Part shown: positions 53,077 through 61,166 of the stretch, piece after piece | How the letters are laid out: the number at the start of each line of letters is the position of its first letter | How positions within the stretch are numbered: position 1 is the stretch's first letter | Assembly: GCA_002968845.1 (NCBI GenBank) | Contig: PVBG01000018.1 | Location: 1-64,000 of the forward strand | From: Neorhizobium tomejilense | GTDB lineage: Bacteria; Pseudomonadota; Alphaproteobacteria; Rhizobiales; Rhizobiaceae | Length of the DNA stretch: 64,000 nucleotides | Direction: 5' to 3' | Program-made: the position numbers and the translations under genes | Notes under the pieces: generated by a model | What the model was told of the DNA's origin: nothing | Database searches by the model: none | The model's input: only the letters and a program-made list of their open reading frames with translations

Positions 53077-53153
53077 GACGTTCCCTTTTTCTTTACTCGG
53101 CTTCTTCTCCGGTACTGACTCAATCGATAAACCCGAGCGCGAGCTTCGTCAAC

Positions 53154-53165
53154 ATCATATATGAT
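53154..53165. promoter_or_regulatory. 12-bp palindrome between divergent transporter operons
   Basis: ATCATATATGAT is a perfect palindrome in an AT-rich patch between permease 1 and the SDR gene. FCD-type GntR regulators commonly bind AT-rich palindromes, so this is a candidate operator controlling both directions. It may equally overlap a promoter. Confidence 0.35.
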
Positions 53166-53254
53166 TTCATATTGCAAGACAGATAGATTCAGGTCATAGA
53201 TGTCAAAAAGCGGTCCCAAGCGGTCGCGAAAAAGCAAATAATGGGAAGTCAGAC

Positions 53255-54016
53255 ATGCGGTTTTCAGGAAAAACGGCCCTCGTAACCGGGGTCGCAAGTG
53301 GGCTCGGGCGCGCCGTTGCGCAGGCACTGGCGAATGAAGGCGCGAGGCTTGTTCTCGTTGATCGCGCAAAAGATCAGCTGGAAAACTTGGTGCTGCTTCT
53401 ACGCGGAGAGGGAGCGGACGTCGCCGAACTCGTGGGCGATGTTTCCCGCGAGGAAACCTCACAGCAAGCAGTCGCACTGGCCCGGTCACGCTTCTCATCC
53501 CTGGACATCTTGATCAACAATGCCGGCATCAATCCTACAGGCACGATCTCGCAGACCGATCCCGCGATGTGGCAGCAGGCTTTGGACATAAACCTGAAGT
53601 CAGCTTATCTCTTCTGCCGGGAAGCGATCCCGCACATGGTGGAGGCGGGCAAGGGTGTGATCGTCAACACGGCCTCTATCGCGGGTCAACGGGCCTCGAC
53701 AGCCGAGGCGGTATACGGGGTTTCCAAAGCCGGATTGATCATGCTGACGCGCACTATCGCGCGGGACTACGGAGCAAAAGGGATTCGCGCAAATGCGATC
53801 TGCCCCGGCGTCCTTGAAAGTGTCATGGCAGACAGATTGACCCGAATGTCGGCCGAACAGGTCGCAGCACGTGACCAGCGCTTTGCGCCGACGGTCCCTC
53901 TCGGTCGCCTTGGGACATACGAAGAAATCGCCAAAGCCACGCTTTTCTTGGCGAGTGAGGATGCCAGCTACGTGAATGGCGCGCAGCTGACAGTCGATGG
54001 CGGTCTTACCGCCTAG
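53255..54016 (+). CDS. SDR-family NAD(P)-dependent oxidoreductase
   Basis: This is a 253-residue classical short-chain dehydrogenase. The cofactor motif is VTGVASGLGRAVAQALANEG (about 10-29), with NNAGINPTG near 88, the catalytic serine in VNTASIAGQRAS, and YGVSKAG supplying Tyr and Lys. The C-terminal SEDASYVNGAQLTVDGGL is standard. It leads the plus-strand half of the split transporter cluster. It probably acts on the imported compound or a product of the linked flavoprotein. Confidence 0.93.
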   Translation: MRFSGKTALVTGVASGLGRAVAQALANEGARLVLVDRAKDQLENLVLLLRGEGADVAELVGDVSREETSQQAVALARSRFSSLDILINNAGINPTGTISQTDPAMWQQALDINLKSAYLFCREAIPHMVEAGKGVIVNTASIAGQRASTAEAVYGVSKAGLIMLTRTIARDYGAKGIRANAICPGVLESVMADRLTRMSAEQVAARDQRFAPTVPLGRLGTYEEIAKATLFLASEDASYVNGAQLTVDGGLTA

Positions 54017-54088
54017 CACAAGCTGTACCCCACGGATCGTGGGTTCCAGGCCGAAAATTTCATCGTGGAAACAACAAGGGGAATGCTC

Positions 54089-54991
54089 ATGGATACGAAG
54101 CAAGATAATGGAATGCAGGCAAACCGCCGTTCGCTACTGACAGCAGGTTTGTTCGTGGGCGGCGCGGCTGCTGTTGCACTTGGTGCAACGACACCGGCCG
54201 CTGCGCAGGATGCCGCGAAGGAATCCGTCCTGGACAAAGCGATCCGCACCAAAAAAATCGTGGTCGCGGCGAGCCTCAAATATCCGCCAAACCTGTACAT
54301 CAATGACAAGGGTGAGCCGGACGGCTACGAGATCGCTCTCATCCGTCGAATGATGAAAGATGTCTCGCCTGATATCCAGGTAGAATTCGCAGACATGGAT
54401 TTCGGTCAGATGTTTGCAGCCGTCGAATCCGGCCGTGCCGATATCATGACAACGGGAACGATCTTGCCATCACGTTCGCTGCGTGGCTGGTTTGCCGGCT
54501 GTGCCGTGACGTTTCAACCGGTCTACGTCGTTGGACGCGACGCGTCAGACTTGACTTTTGAACAGATGAACTCGCCGGAGTTCAAGTTCGCCGCTCTTCA
54601 GGGAAGCTCGCAGGAAGCGAAGATCCGGGCGCTCTACCCGAAGGCAAACGTGTCGGTATTCCCTGACCAGACGGGCGCCATCGGTCAGGTCATGTCAGGA
54701 CGTGCGAACGCAACCTTGCAGTCGCTGTTCACTATCGTGAACACCAAGAAACAGGGTGTCGCGCTTCAGATAATCGGCAAGGAACCGGCTTATGTCGATC
54801 ACAACACCTTCTTCATGCCGACGGGAGACATGAAGATGTACATGTTCGTGACCAACTGGTTGCTTTTCAATGCAGCAGGCGGGATCCTCAACTCCGTATT
54901 CCGTGAGTATGTCGGCAAAGATGCGATCGCCGCAGGCCTTCCTTACCTTGCGGTTGGTCCGGGCGGCAGCCCTCTCAAAGTGGACGCGTGA
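54089..54991 (+). CDS. ABC transporter substrate-binding protein (amino-acid type, family 3)
   Basis: This protein has about 300 residues from MDTKQDNGMQANRRSLLTAG, chosen for AAGGGGA at good spacing. A twin-arginine-like signal ends at PAAAQD. The binding domain includes LDKAIRTKKIVVAASLKYPP, DGYEIALIRRMMKD and DMDFGQMFAAVESGRADIM. The permease partners are on the opposite strand and the ATPase gene follows. The ligand may be an organic or aromatic acid rather than an amino acid, given the neighbouring dehydrogenases. Confidence 0.88.
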   Translation: MDTKQDNGMQANRRSLLTAGLFVGGAAAVALGATTPAAAQDAAKESVLDKAIRTKKIVVAASLKYPPNLYINDKGEPDGYEIALIRRMMKDVSPDIQVEFADMDFGQMFAAVESGRADIMTTGTILPSRSLRGWFAGCAVTFQPVYVVGRDASDLTFEQMNSPEFKFAALQGSSQEAKIRALYPKANVSVFPDQTGAIGQVMSGRANATLQSLFTIVNTKKQGVALQIIGKEPAYVDHNTFFMPTGDMKMYMFVTNWLLFNAAGGILNSVFREYVGKDAIAAGLPYLAVGPGGSPLKVDA

Positions 54992-55000
54992 GATTCGTGT

Positions 55001-55024
55001 CGGGGCGGCCGGGTGGCCGCCCCG
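55001..55024 (+). promoter_or_regulatory. Intercistronic hairpin between binding-protein and ATPase genes
   Basis: CGGGGCGGCC (55001-55010) pairs fully with GGCCGCCCCG (55015-55024) around a 4-base loop: a 10-bp GC stem without T-tract. It is positioned to stabilise the binding-protein message and lower ATPase expression. Confidence 0.6.
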
Positions 55025-55043
55025 CTTCTTCGAGGAGCGGAAC

Positions 55044-55844
55044 ATGGAAAATTCAGAAGAAAGAAAAACAGTCATTTCACTGCGGAATGCGAGCAAGTGG
55101 TTCCCCAGTCGCGACCTTCCCAATGTGAGGGGGCTGAATTCGGTATCGCTTGACGTTCTTGAAGGCGATGTCGTCGTCTTGCTCGGACCAAGTGGCTCAG
55201 GCAAAAGCACACTTTTGAGGTGTTTGAACCTGCTCAATATTCCCGACGAGGGACAACTACGGGTCGGCTCTGTAGAATGGGATGCCAAAGCCTATTTTTC
55301 GGCACGCTCACGAGAGCGCCGTTACAGCCGTGATTTTCAGCGGCTTCGTCGCGAGACGGGCATGGTCTTTCAGCACTTCAATCTCTTCCCGCACATGACC
55401 GTTTTAGAGAACGTGATGTGTGGCTTGGTGCACAGCAAGGGGAAGTCGAAAGACGAAGCGCGTGAAATCGCGCGCGAGGAGATCGCAAAAGTCGGTTTGG
55501 CCGACAGAGAAGGACATTACCCCGGGCAATTGTCCGGCGGTCAAAAGCAGCGGGTTGCCATTGCCCGCGCCATCGCCACCAAACCGCTGGCGATGTTGTT
55601 CGACGAACCCACGTCAGCCCTTGATCCCGAGCTGCGAGGAAGCGTTTTGGCGGTGATGCAAGATCTCGCCAAGGAAGGCATGACCATGGTCGTGGTCACG
55701 CACGAGATGGGTTTTGCGCGGGCAGTCGGGAACCACATCGTGTTCCTCGAAAGCGGTGAAATCATCGAGGAGGGGCTTTCGAACGATTTCCTCGACAACC
55801 CAAAGACCGAACGTGCTCAACGGTTCCTATCTGAGATCGCTTGA
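55044..55844 (+). CDS. Polar amino-acid-type ABC transporter ATP-binding protein
   Basis: This protein has 266 residues from MENSEERKTVISL. Walker A GPSGSGKSTLLRCLNLL, Q-loop GMVFQHFNLFPHMTVLENVM, signature LSGGQKQRVAIARAIA, Walker B LAMLFDEPTSALDPEL and H-loop VVVTHEMGFARAV are intact. It completes the importer with the binding protein upstream and the two divergent permeases. Confidence 0.94.
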   Translation: MENSEERKTVISLRNASKWFPSRDLPNVRGLNSVSLDVLEGDVVVLLGPSGSGKSTLLRCLNLLNIPDEGQLRVGSVEWDAKAYFSARSRERRYSRDFQRLRRETGMVFQHFNLFPHMTVLENVMCGLVHSKGKSKDEAREIAREEIAKVGLADREGHYPGQLSGGQKQRVAIARAIATKPLAMLFDEPTSALDPELRGSVLAVMQDLAKEGMTMVVVTHEMGFARAVGNHIVFLESGEIIEEGLSNDFLDNPKTERAQRFLSEIA

Positions 55845-55915
55845 AGTCTTAGGGCGCACACGGTCACTCTGTCGGTAGAATTCGGAGCCTTCGATCCCGG
55901 AACAACATAAGAAAA

Positions 55916-55949
55916 GGGACGCCGGCGAACCCGGCGTCCCTTTCTTTTC
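55916..55949. terminator. Bidirectional intrinsic terminator
   Basis: GGGACGCCGG (55916-55925) pairs with CCGGCGTCCC (55931-55940), loop CGAAC, followed by TTTCTTTTC on the plus strand and preceded by GAAAA, giving a T-run on the minus strand. It lies between the converging ATPase and aldehyde dehydrogenase genes, where a two-way terminator is expected. Confidence 0.85.
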
Positions 55950-55964
55950 TCGCGCTCCAGGCTC

Positions 55965-57380
55965 TTACTGAAAAATGACCTGGATCGTCGTGTATTCCGC
56001 CAGGCCCTCTTCAGCAAATTCTACGCCCAGACCGGAGCCCTTCACGCCACCGAACGGCACGTTCGGCTGGATAGCCCCATGCTTGTTGATCCATACGGAT
56101 CCACATTCCAGCTGGCTTGCCACTTTCTTTGCTTTTGCAATGTCTCTGCCCCAGACGGAACCACCAAGACCGTTCGGGTTGTCATTCGCGCGCCTGATGA
56201 CTTCGTCGAGATCAGAATACTTGATGATCGGGAGAGCCGGCCCAAACTGTTCCTCGTCCACCAGACGATCACCGTTATTAAGGTCCGCGACCAGCGTCAC
56301 GGGATAGAAATTCCCAGGAGCGTTGTCGTCAGAATTCCCTCCAATGAGAATGCGCCCGCCACGCCCCTTCGCGTCGTTCACCAGGTCTTTGACCTTCTGG
56401 TACTGCATGCGGTTCTGGACCGGACCCAGGACACTATCTTCCGAAAGCCCATCACCGACTTTGACTGTCGCTGCAAAGCTTGTCAGCTCGCGGCAGACAT
56501 CCTCGTAGATGTCCTTGTGAACATAAAGTCTCTTCAATGCCGCACAGGTTTGCCCGCCATTGATGAAAGCGCCCCAGAACAGTCCCTCGGCAATCTGGCG
56601 GGGATCGCAATCGGGCAGGACAATGCCGGCATCATTACCACCGAGTTCAAGAGTCAGGCGTTTCAATGTCGCCGCAGCGCCTGCCATGATTTTTTTGCCG
56701 GTCTCGGTCGAGCCCGTGAAAACGATCTTGGCAATACCAGGGTGGGAGGACATCGCGGCCCCGATGTCGTTTTCACCCGTCACGCAATTCAACACACCTG
56801 CGGGTAGAACTGTGTTGAGCAGTTCGATCATCCGGATAGTGGACAGCGGGGTGAGCGGGGAGGGCTTGATCACAACGGTGTTCCCGGTTCGTATGGCCGG
56901 TACAATGTGCCAGATCGCAATCATCAACGGCCAGTTCCAGGGCGTAATTGATCCTACAACGCCCACCGGTTTGCGGTGCAGTTCCACCCGGCCCTGATTG
57001 TCATCCTGCAAAATCTTGACCGGCAGCTCCAGACCGGCAGTGTATCGCGCCCAAGCTTCGGCCCCTCCGAGTTCATACCGGGAGCCCATTCCATTCAAGG
57101 GTTTTCCCTGTTCCAGGGTGAGAAGCTGGGCCAGTTCCTCCGCATGATCGCGCAAGGTGTCAGCGATTGCGACACAGGCCTTCTGGCGCGTCGCGTCGTC
57201 AGCTTTGCTCCACTTTTCGTAAGCTGTTTGCGCCGCGGAAACCGCCTGGTCCAACTGGGCCACGGTTGCCTTTGGCGCTGCCCCCACGACTTGACCATCT
57301 GAGGGATTTAGCACCTCGAATGTTTCTTGGGTTGCGATCGACTGGCCGTTGATAACGAGCCTGTATTGGTGGTCCACCAT
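55965..57380 (-). CDS. NAD(P)-dependent aldehyde dehydrogenase
   Basis: This 471-residue enzyme has the catalytic cysteine in NGGQTCAALKRLYVH, the general base in LELGGNDAGIVL and the cofactor motifs TPWNWPLMIAIWHIVPAI and FTGSTETGKKIMAG. The C-terminal VPFGGVKGSGLGVEFAEEGL is standard. It is encoded divergently from hpaF, downstream of hpaR on the same strand, with a palindrome matching the hpaF site in its leader. It may oxidise an aromatic aldehyde feeding homoprotocatechuate, for example 4-hydroxyphenylacetaldehyde, which is inference. Confidence 0.88.
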   Translation of the reverse strand: MVDHQYRLVINGQSIATQETFEVLNPSDGQVVGAAPKATVAQLDQAVSAAQTAYEKWSKADDATRQKACVAIADTLRDHAEELAQLLTLEQGKPLNGMGSRYELGGAEAWARYTAGLELPVKILQDDNQGRVELHRKPVGVVGSITPWNWPLMIAIWHIVPAIRTGNTVVIKPSPLTPLSTIRMIELLNTVLPAGVLNCVTGENDIGAAMSSHPGIAKIVFTGSTETGKKIMAGAAATLKRLTLELGGNDAGIVLPDCDPRQIAEGLFWGAFINGGQTCAALKRLYVHKDIYEDVCRELTSFAATVKVGDGLSEDSVLGPVQNRMQYQKVKDLVNDAKGRGGRILIGGNSDDNAPGNFYPVTLVADLNNGDRLVDEEQFGPALPIIKYSDLDEVIRRANDNPNGLGGSVWGRDIAKAKKVASQLECGSVWINKHGAIQPNVPFGGVKGSGLGVEFAEEGLAEYTTIQVIFQ

Positions 57381-57411
57381 GGGAAAACTCCTCCTATTTC
57401 CGTCGCTGAAT

Positions 57412-57429
57412 TACTAAACATGTTAAGTA
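57412..57429. promoter_or_regulatory. Candidate HpaR operator upstream of the aldehyde dehydrogenase
   Basis: TACTAAACATGTTAAGTA is an imperfect palindrome (16 of 18 positions symmetric) 31 bp upstream of the dehydrogenase start. It shares AAC-x-TGTTAAGTA with a site in front of hpaF. MarR-family regulators bind palindromes of this size. Regulation is inferred from the repeat. Confidence 0.55.
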
Positions 57430-57462
57430 AATCAGCGAAGGAAAGCAAGGGCGCAAACTCGA

Positions 57463-57921
57463 CTAGCGCGTCGTCGCCTTATCCGTGACCTCGTTAAGCA
57501 GTGAAATCAGGGCTTCGATCTTGTCGTGGCCAATCCGAAGCTCGAGCTCTTCATAAATTTTAAGACTTTCGGGCCGCACTTCTTCGAGGAGCTTAGCGCC
57601 TGCGTCATCAATCCGGACAAGCAGACGTCGGCCATCCGCAGTATCCTTCGTCGTCCTGATGAGCTTACGGTCCTCAAGCGCCTTGATCATCCTTGTCAGG
57701 CTGGGCGCAAGGAGCGCGGCACCTTGCGCCAATTCGGTGGCGTCGATCTGCCCCCGTTCACTTAATAGCCGCAGCACACGCCATTGCTGCTCGGTCACAT
57801 TGTGCTGCGCAAGCATCGGTCGAAAATGACCCATCACTGCTTCTCGCGCCTTCAATAGTGCGATTGGGAGTGCCTGGCGGGTGCTACGCAGAAGGCGAGG
57901 GTGATTTTTATCCTGATCCAT
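57463..57921 (-). CDS. hpaR: HpaR, MarR-family regulator of homoprotocatechuate degradation
   Basis: This is a 152-residue MarR protein. RSTRQALPIALLKAREAVMG, HFRPMLAQHNVTEQQWRVLR and LLAPSLTRMIKALEDRKLI match the HpaR family, with the winged HTH at about 55-105 and the wing TKDTADGRRLLVRI. HpaR represses the meta-cleavage operon until hydroxyphenylacetates are present. It is divergent from hpaF and upstream of the aldehyde dehydrogenase on its own strand. Confidence 0.92.
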   Translation of the reverse strand: MDQDKNHPRLLRSTRQALPIALLKAREAVMGHFRPMLAQHNVTEQQWRVLRLLSERGQIDATELAQGAALLAPSLTRMIKALEDRKLIRTTKDTADGRRLLVRIDDAGAKLLEEVRPESLKIYEELELRIGHDKIEALISLLNEVTDKATTR

Positions 57922-58008
57922 ATGAGGTGTCTAAGTGAGAATTTACCGGCCCGTCAATATTCGATCAGGCCGAGATCACCCGACGGTGGGTTGACAAAGG
58001 CTCAATAA

Positions 58009-58026
58009 TTGTTAACGTGTTAAGTA
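58009..58026. promoter_or_regulatory. Candidate HpaR operator in the hpaR-hpaF promoter
   Basis: TTGTTAACGTGTTAAGTA matches the 57412 palindrome at 14 of 18 positions. A TTGACA (57991-57996) lies just upstream and the hpaF ribosome-binding site GGAGGA just downstream, so a repressor bound here would cover the promoter. Confidence 0.55.
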
Positions 58027-58041
58027 TCGGAGGAGCGATAA

Positions 58042-58431
58042 ATGCCACATTTCGTCATTGAAGGGTCCGCGAACCTGAAACCGCGCGTCGATTTCAAATC
58101 GCTGTGTGAGGTCATTCATAAAGCGATCCTCGACAGTGGGCTGTTCGAACGTGGCGCGGTTCGTGTCCGAGTTTTGCTTAGCGATGACTACGCGATCGCT
58201 GACCTCGACGAGCGCAATTCTTTCATCGACATGAGCTTTCGTATTGGCGCGGGCAGATCTTCAGAAGAAAAGAAGCGTGTTGGCAACGCGATCGCGGCAG
58301 TCGTCAAGGCCGAGCTGCTGGACCTTTTCAGCGAGCCACATTTTGCCCTCTCCCTTGAGGTGCGCGAGATAGATCCAGCCCTAAGCTGGAAAGACAATGC
58401 GATGCATGCGCGCCTTCGGGCGGGGACTTAG
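58042..58431 (+). CDS. hpaF: 5-carboxymethyl-2-hydroxymuconate delta-isomerase
   Basis: This 129-residue CHMI reads MPHFVIEGSANLKPRVDFKS, then IHKAILDSGLFERGAVRVRV and IDMSFRIGAGRSSEEKKRV. The processed N-terminal proline (Pro2) is the catalytic base in the tautomerase family. It isomerises 5-carboxymethyl-2-hydroxymuconate in the homoprotocatechuate meta-cleavage pathway. It is the first gene of the plus-strand operon. Confidence 0.93.
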   Translation: MPHFVIEGSANLKPRVDFKSLCEVIHKAILDSGLFERGAVRVRVLLSDDYAIADLDERNSFIDMSFRIGAGRSSEEKKRVGNAIAAVVKAELLDLFSEPHFALSLEVREIDPALSWKDNAMHARLRAGT

Positions 58432-58487
58432 AAAACACCATTGAACATTGGCTGAGCGAATGCTGCTGCATTCGAGATGGAGATCTC

Positions 58488-60005
58488 ATGACGAATTTTG
58501 AAGACAACAAGAAAAAGGCCGATGCCTATCTTGCCCGGTTTCGCGCCGGCGGCGTCCTCAACCACATTGCCGGAGAGGCTGTCCCTGCTTTAGATGGTGC
58601 CACGTTCGAAACAATCTCGCCCGTCGACTTGCAGCCTCTGGCGCAGGTCGCCCATGGCAAAGCGGCAGACATCGATCGTGCCGCCAAAGCCGCATCCGAG
58701 GCATTTCCCGCCTGGGCGGCAATGCCTGGTGACGCTCGCAAGGCGCTCCTGCACAAGATCGCTGACGCGATCGTTGCCCGCGCCGAGGAGATCGCCTTCG
58801 TCGAGTGCATGGACACCGGACAGTCCCTGAAATTCATGGCGAAGGCGGCACTACGTGGCGCAGAGAACTTTCGTTTCTTCGCAGACCGAGCACCAGAAGC
58901 AAGAGACGGCAAATCGATCCGTATTCCAGGCCAGGTAAACGTAACAACGCGGAACCCCGTAGGCCCGGTCGGTGTGATCACGCCTTGGAACACGCCATTC
59001 ATGCTATCCACCTGGAAGATTGCACCGGCCCTGGCGGCCGGTTGCACGATCGTCCACAAGCCGGCGGAATTCTCGCCGCTTACAGCACGCCTGCTGGTCG
59101 AGATTGCCGAAAGCGCCGGCCTTCCCAAAGGTGTTTGGAACCTCGTCAATGGTTTGGGAGAGGACGCCGGTAAAGCGCTGACAGAACATCCATTGATCAA
59201 GGCGATCGGGTTTGTTGGCGAAAGCCGGACGGGCTCAATGATCATGAAGCAGGGTGCCGACACGCTCAAGCGCGTCCACTTCGAGCTCGGTGGCAAAAAC
59301 CCGGTCATTGTTTTCGCTGACGCTGATCTGGAGCGAGCGGCGGATGCTGCCGTATTCATGATCTATTCGCTCAACGGCGAACGCTGCACGTCCTCATCCC
59401 GATTGCTGGTCGAGGACAGCATCTACAGTAAGTTCACTGAAATGGTCGCCGAGAGGGCCAAACGTATCAAGGTCGGTCACCCGCTCGATCCGCAGACGGT
59501 CGTCGGACCTCTGATTCACCCTGTCCATGAACGCAAAGTGTTGGAATACGTCGAGATCGGCAAAGCCGAAGGCGCAACTGTCGCCGCCGGTGGCTATAAG
59601 GTCGATGGACCGGGTGGCGGATGCTACGTCGCTCCTACGCTCTTTACCAGTGCCGACAATGGAATGCGGATCGCCCAGGAAGAGATCTTTGGTCCGGTTC
59701 TGACCGCAATCCCGTTCAAGGACGAAGCGGATGCTTTGAAGATTGCCAACGATGTCCAATACGGTTTGACCGGTTATCTTTGGACTTCCGATGTCACGCG
59801 CGCTTTCAGGCTGACCGACCAGCTCGAGGCTGGCATGATCTGGGTCAATTCAGAGAACGTCCGCCACCTGCCGACCCCATTCGGCGGCGTCAAGAATTCC
59901 GGTATCGGACGAGACGGCGGAGACTGGTCGTTCGATTTCTACATGGAAACCAAGAACATCGCTTTCGCCACGACTGCCCATGCGATCCAGAAATTGGGCG
60001 GCTGA
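58488..60005 (+). CDS. hpaE: 5-carboxymethyl-2-hydroxymuconic semialdehyde dehydrogenase
   Basis: This is a 505-residue aldehyde dehydrogenase with the nucleophile in NGERCTSSSRLLVEDS, the base in FELGGKNPVIVFADADLE, and GVITPWNTPFMLSTWKIAPA. The C-terminus WVNSENVRHLPTPFGGVKNS and GGDWSFDFYMETKNI is characteristic of HpaE rather than other ALDHs. It oxidises the ring-cleavage product CHMS to 5-carboxymethyl-2-hydroxymuconate. The order hpaF-hpaE-hpaD supports the assignment. Confidence 0.93.
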   Translation: MTNFEDNKKKADAYLARFRAGGVLNHIAGEAVPALDGATFETISPVDLQPLAQVAHGKAADIDRAAKAASEAFPAWAAMPGDARKALLHKIADAIVARAEEIAFVECMDTGQSLKFMAKAALRGAENFRFFADRAPEARDGKSIRIPGQVNVTTRNPVGPVGVITPWNTPFMLSTWKIAPALAAGCTIVHKPAEFSPLTARLLVEIAESAGLPKGVWNLVNGLGEDAGKALTEHPLIKAIGFVGESRTGSMIMKQGADTLKRVHFELGGKNPVIVFADADLERAADAAVFMIYSLNGERCTSSSRLLVEDSIYSKFTEMVAERAKRIKVGHPLDPQTVVGPLIHPVHERKVLEYVEIGKAEGATVAAGGYKVDGPGGGCYVAPTLFTSADNGMRIAQEEIFGPVLTAIPFKDEADALKIANDVQYGLTGYLWTSDVTRAFRLTDQLEAGMIWVNSENVRHLPTPFGGVKNSGIGRDGGDWSFDFYMETKNIAFATTAHAIQKLGG

Positions 60006-60024
60006 CGGGATTTCGCGACACTCT

Positions 60025-60049
60025 GGCCGCGTCAACAAAAGACGCGGCC
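60025..60049 (+). promoter_or_regulatory. Intercistronic hairpin between hpaE and hpaD
   Basis: GGCCGCGTC (60025-60033) pairs fully with GACGCGGCC (60041-60049) around loop AACAAAA. No T-tract follows, so it is more likely an mRNA-stabilising or processing element than a terminator. Confidence 0.5.
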
Positions 60050-60104
60050 GCTTCGTAACAACAAAGCGCCGAACACGGGCTGTTTCGGCCCCGAGGAGGA
60101 AACC

Positions 60105-61085
60105 ATGCCGCTCCCGCAATTCAATCTCTATCCAGCGTTCAACACGGTTCGGCTTAGCCATGTCGAATTCCTTGTTAAGGATCTCGCTGCCAGCCGTGCC
60201 TTCTATGTGGACATGCTCGGCCTTCAGGTCACAGACGAAGATTCTGATACGGTCTACCTGCGTGCCATGGAAGAACGCGGCCATCACTGCATGGTGCTCA
60301 AGAAGAGCGATACTTCGGCAATCAGTTACCTCGCCTTGAAGGTCTATTCCGAGGAAGATCTCGACAAAGCCAAGGCCTATTTCGATACAAAAGGTCAGAA
60401 GACGGCATGGGTGGAGCGCCCTTTCCAGGGACGCACCCTGCGCACCCATGACAACTTCGGCATCCCGCTCGAATTCTATTTCAAGATGGATCGCCTGACC
60501 CCCATCCATCAAAAGTACGCGCTTTATCACGGGGTCAAACCACTCCGGATCGACCACTTCAACTGCTTCACGCCAGACGTCGATGCATCCGTCGCCTTTT
60601 ACAACGATATTGGTTTCCGTGTTACGGAATACACCGAGGATGCAGAAAGCAAAAAACTGTTTGCCGCCTGGTTGCATCGAAAGGGTGGCGTCCATGACAT
60701 GGCGTTCACAAACGGCGTCGGCCCGCGACTGCATCACACAGCATTCTGGGTTCCAACACCTTTGAACATCATCGATCTCCTCGATCTTATGTCGACCACT
60801 GGATACCTCGCAAACATCGAACGGGGTCCAGGCCGTCACGGCATCTCTAATGCATTTTTCCTCTACATCCTTGATCCGGACGGCCACCGCATCGAGATTT
60901 ACTGCTCGGACTACCAGACTGTCGATCCCGATCTCGAGCCGATCAAATGGGACCTGAAGGATCCACAGCGTCAGACACTGTGGGGGGCACCTGCGCCGAG
61001 GTCTTGGTTCGAACACGGCAGTTTGTTCACCGACCTTCCAATCCAGGAGCCGCTTCTAAAGGCTCAACCGATCATCGCGCCCTGA
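60105..61085 (+). CDS. hpaD: 3,4-dihydroxyphenylacetate 2,3-dioxygenase (VOC type I extradiol)
   Basis: This 326-residue enzyme is built of two vicinal-oxygen-chelate modules. The metal ligands of the Brevibacterium and Arthrobacter homoprotocatechuate dioxygenases are conserved in place: His151 (LRIDHFNCF), a histidine at 210-211 (PRLHHTAFWV) and Glu264 (DPDGHRIEIYCSDYQT). It cleaves the ring of homoprotocatechuate at the 2,3 bond to CHMS. This is not the unrelated type III HpaD of E. coli. Confidence 0.94.
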   Translation: MPLPQFNLYPAFNTVRLSHVEFLVKDLAASRAFYVDMLGLQVTDEDSDTVYLRAMEERGHHCMVLKKSDTSAISYLALKVYSEEDLDKAKAYFDTKGQKTAWVERPFQGRTLRTHDNFGIPLEFYFKMDRLTPIHQKYALYHGVKPLRIDHFNCFTPDVDASVAFYNDIGFRVTEYTEDAESKKLFAAWLHRKGGVHDMAFTNGVGPRLHHTAFWVPTPLNIIDLLDLMSTTGYLANIERGPGRHGISNAFFLYILDPDGHRIEIYCSDYQTVDPDLEPIKWDLKDPQRQTLWGAPAPRSWFEHGSLFTDLPIQEPLLKAQPIIAP

Positions 61086-61109
61086 TCTCGTTGCGAACAC
61101 AGACGGCGA

Positions 61110-61142
61110 GGGACATTGGCAAGTCCTGTGTCCCTTTTCTCT
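61110..61142 (+). terminator. Weak terminator-like hairpin between hpaD and the SSADH-like gene
   Basis: GGGACA (61110-61115) pairs with TGTCCC (61129-61134), followed by TTTTCTCTT. The 6-bp stem is short and the genes continue on the same strand 33 bp from the ATG, so it may attenuate rather than end transcription. Confidence 0.45.
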
Positions 61143-61166
61143 TAGCCCACACGGAGTGACCAAGCG

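Noticed and set aside
53073-53498. A 141-residue minus-strand frame overlapping the SDR gene
   Set aside because: It is arginine-rich and antisense to an unmistakable SDR with all catalytic motifs. This is a typical shadow frame of GC-rich coding DNA.
59850-61016. A 388-residue minus-strand frame opposite hpaE and hpaD
   Set aside because: It lies across two well-supported genes and the short gap between them. Low-complexity antisense translation explains it.
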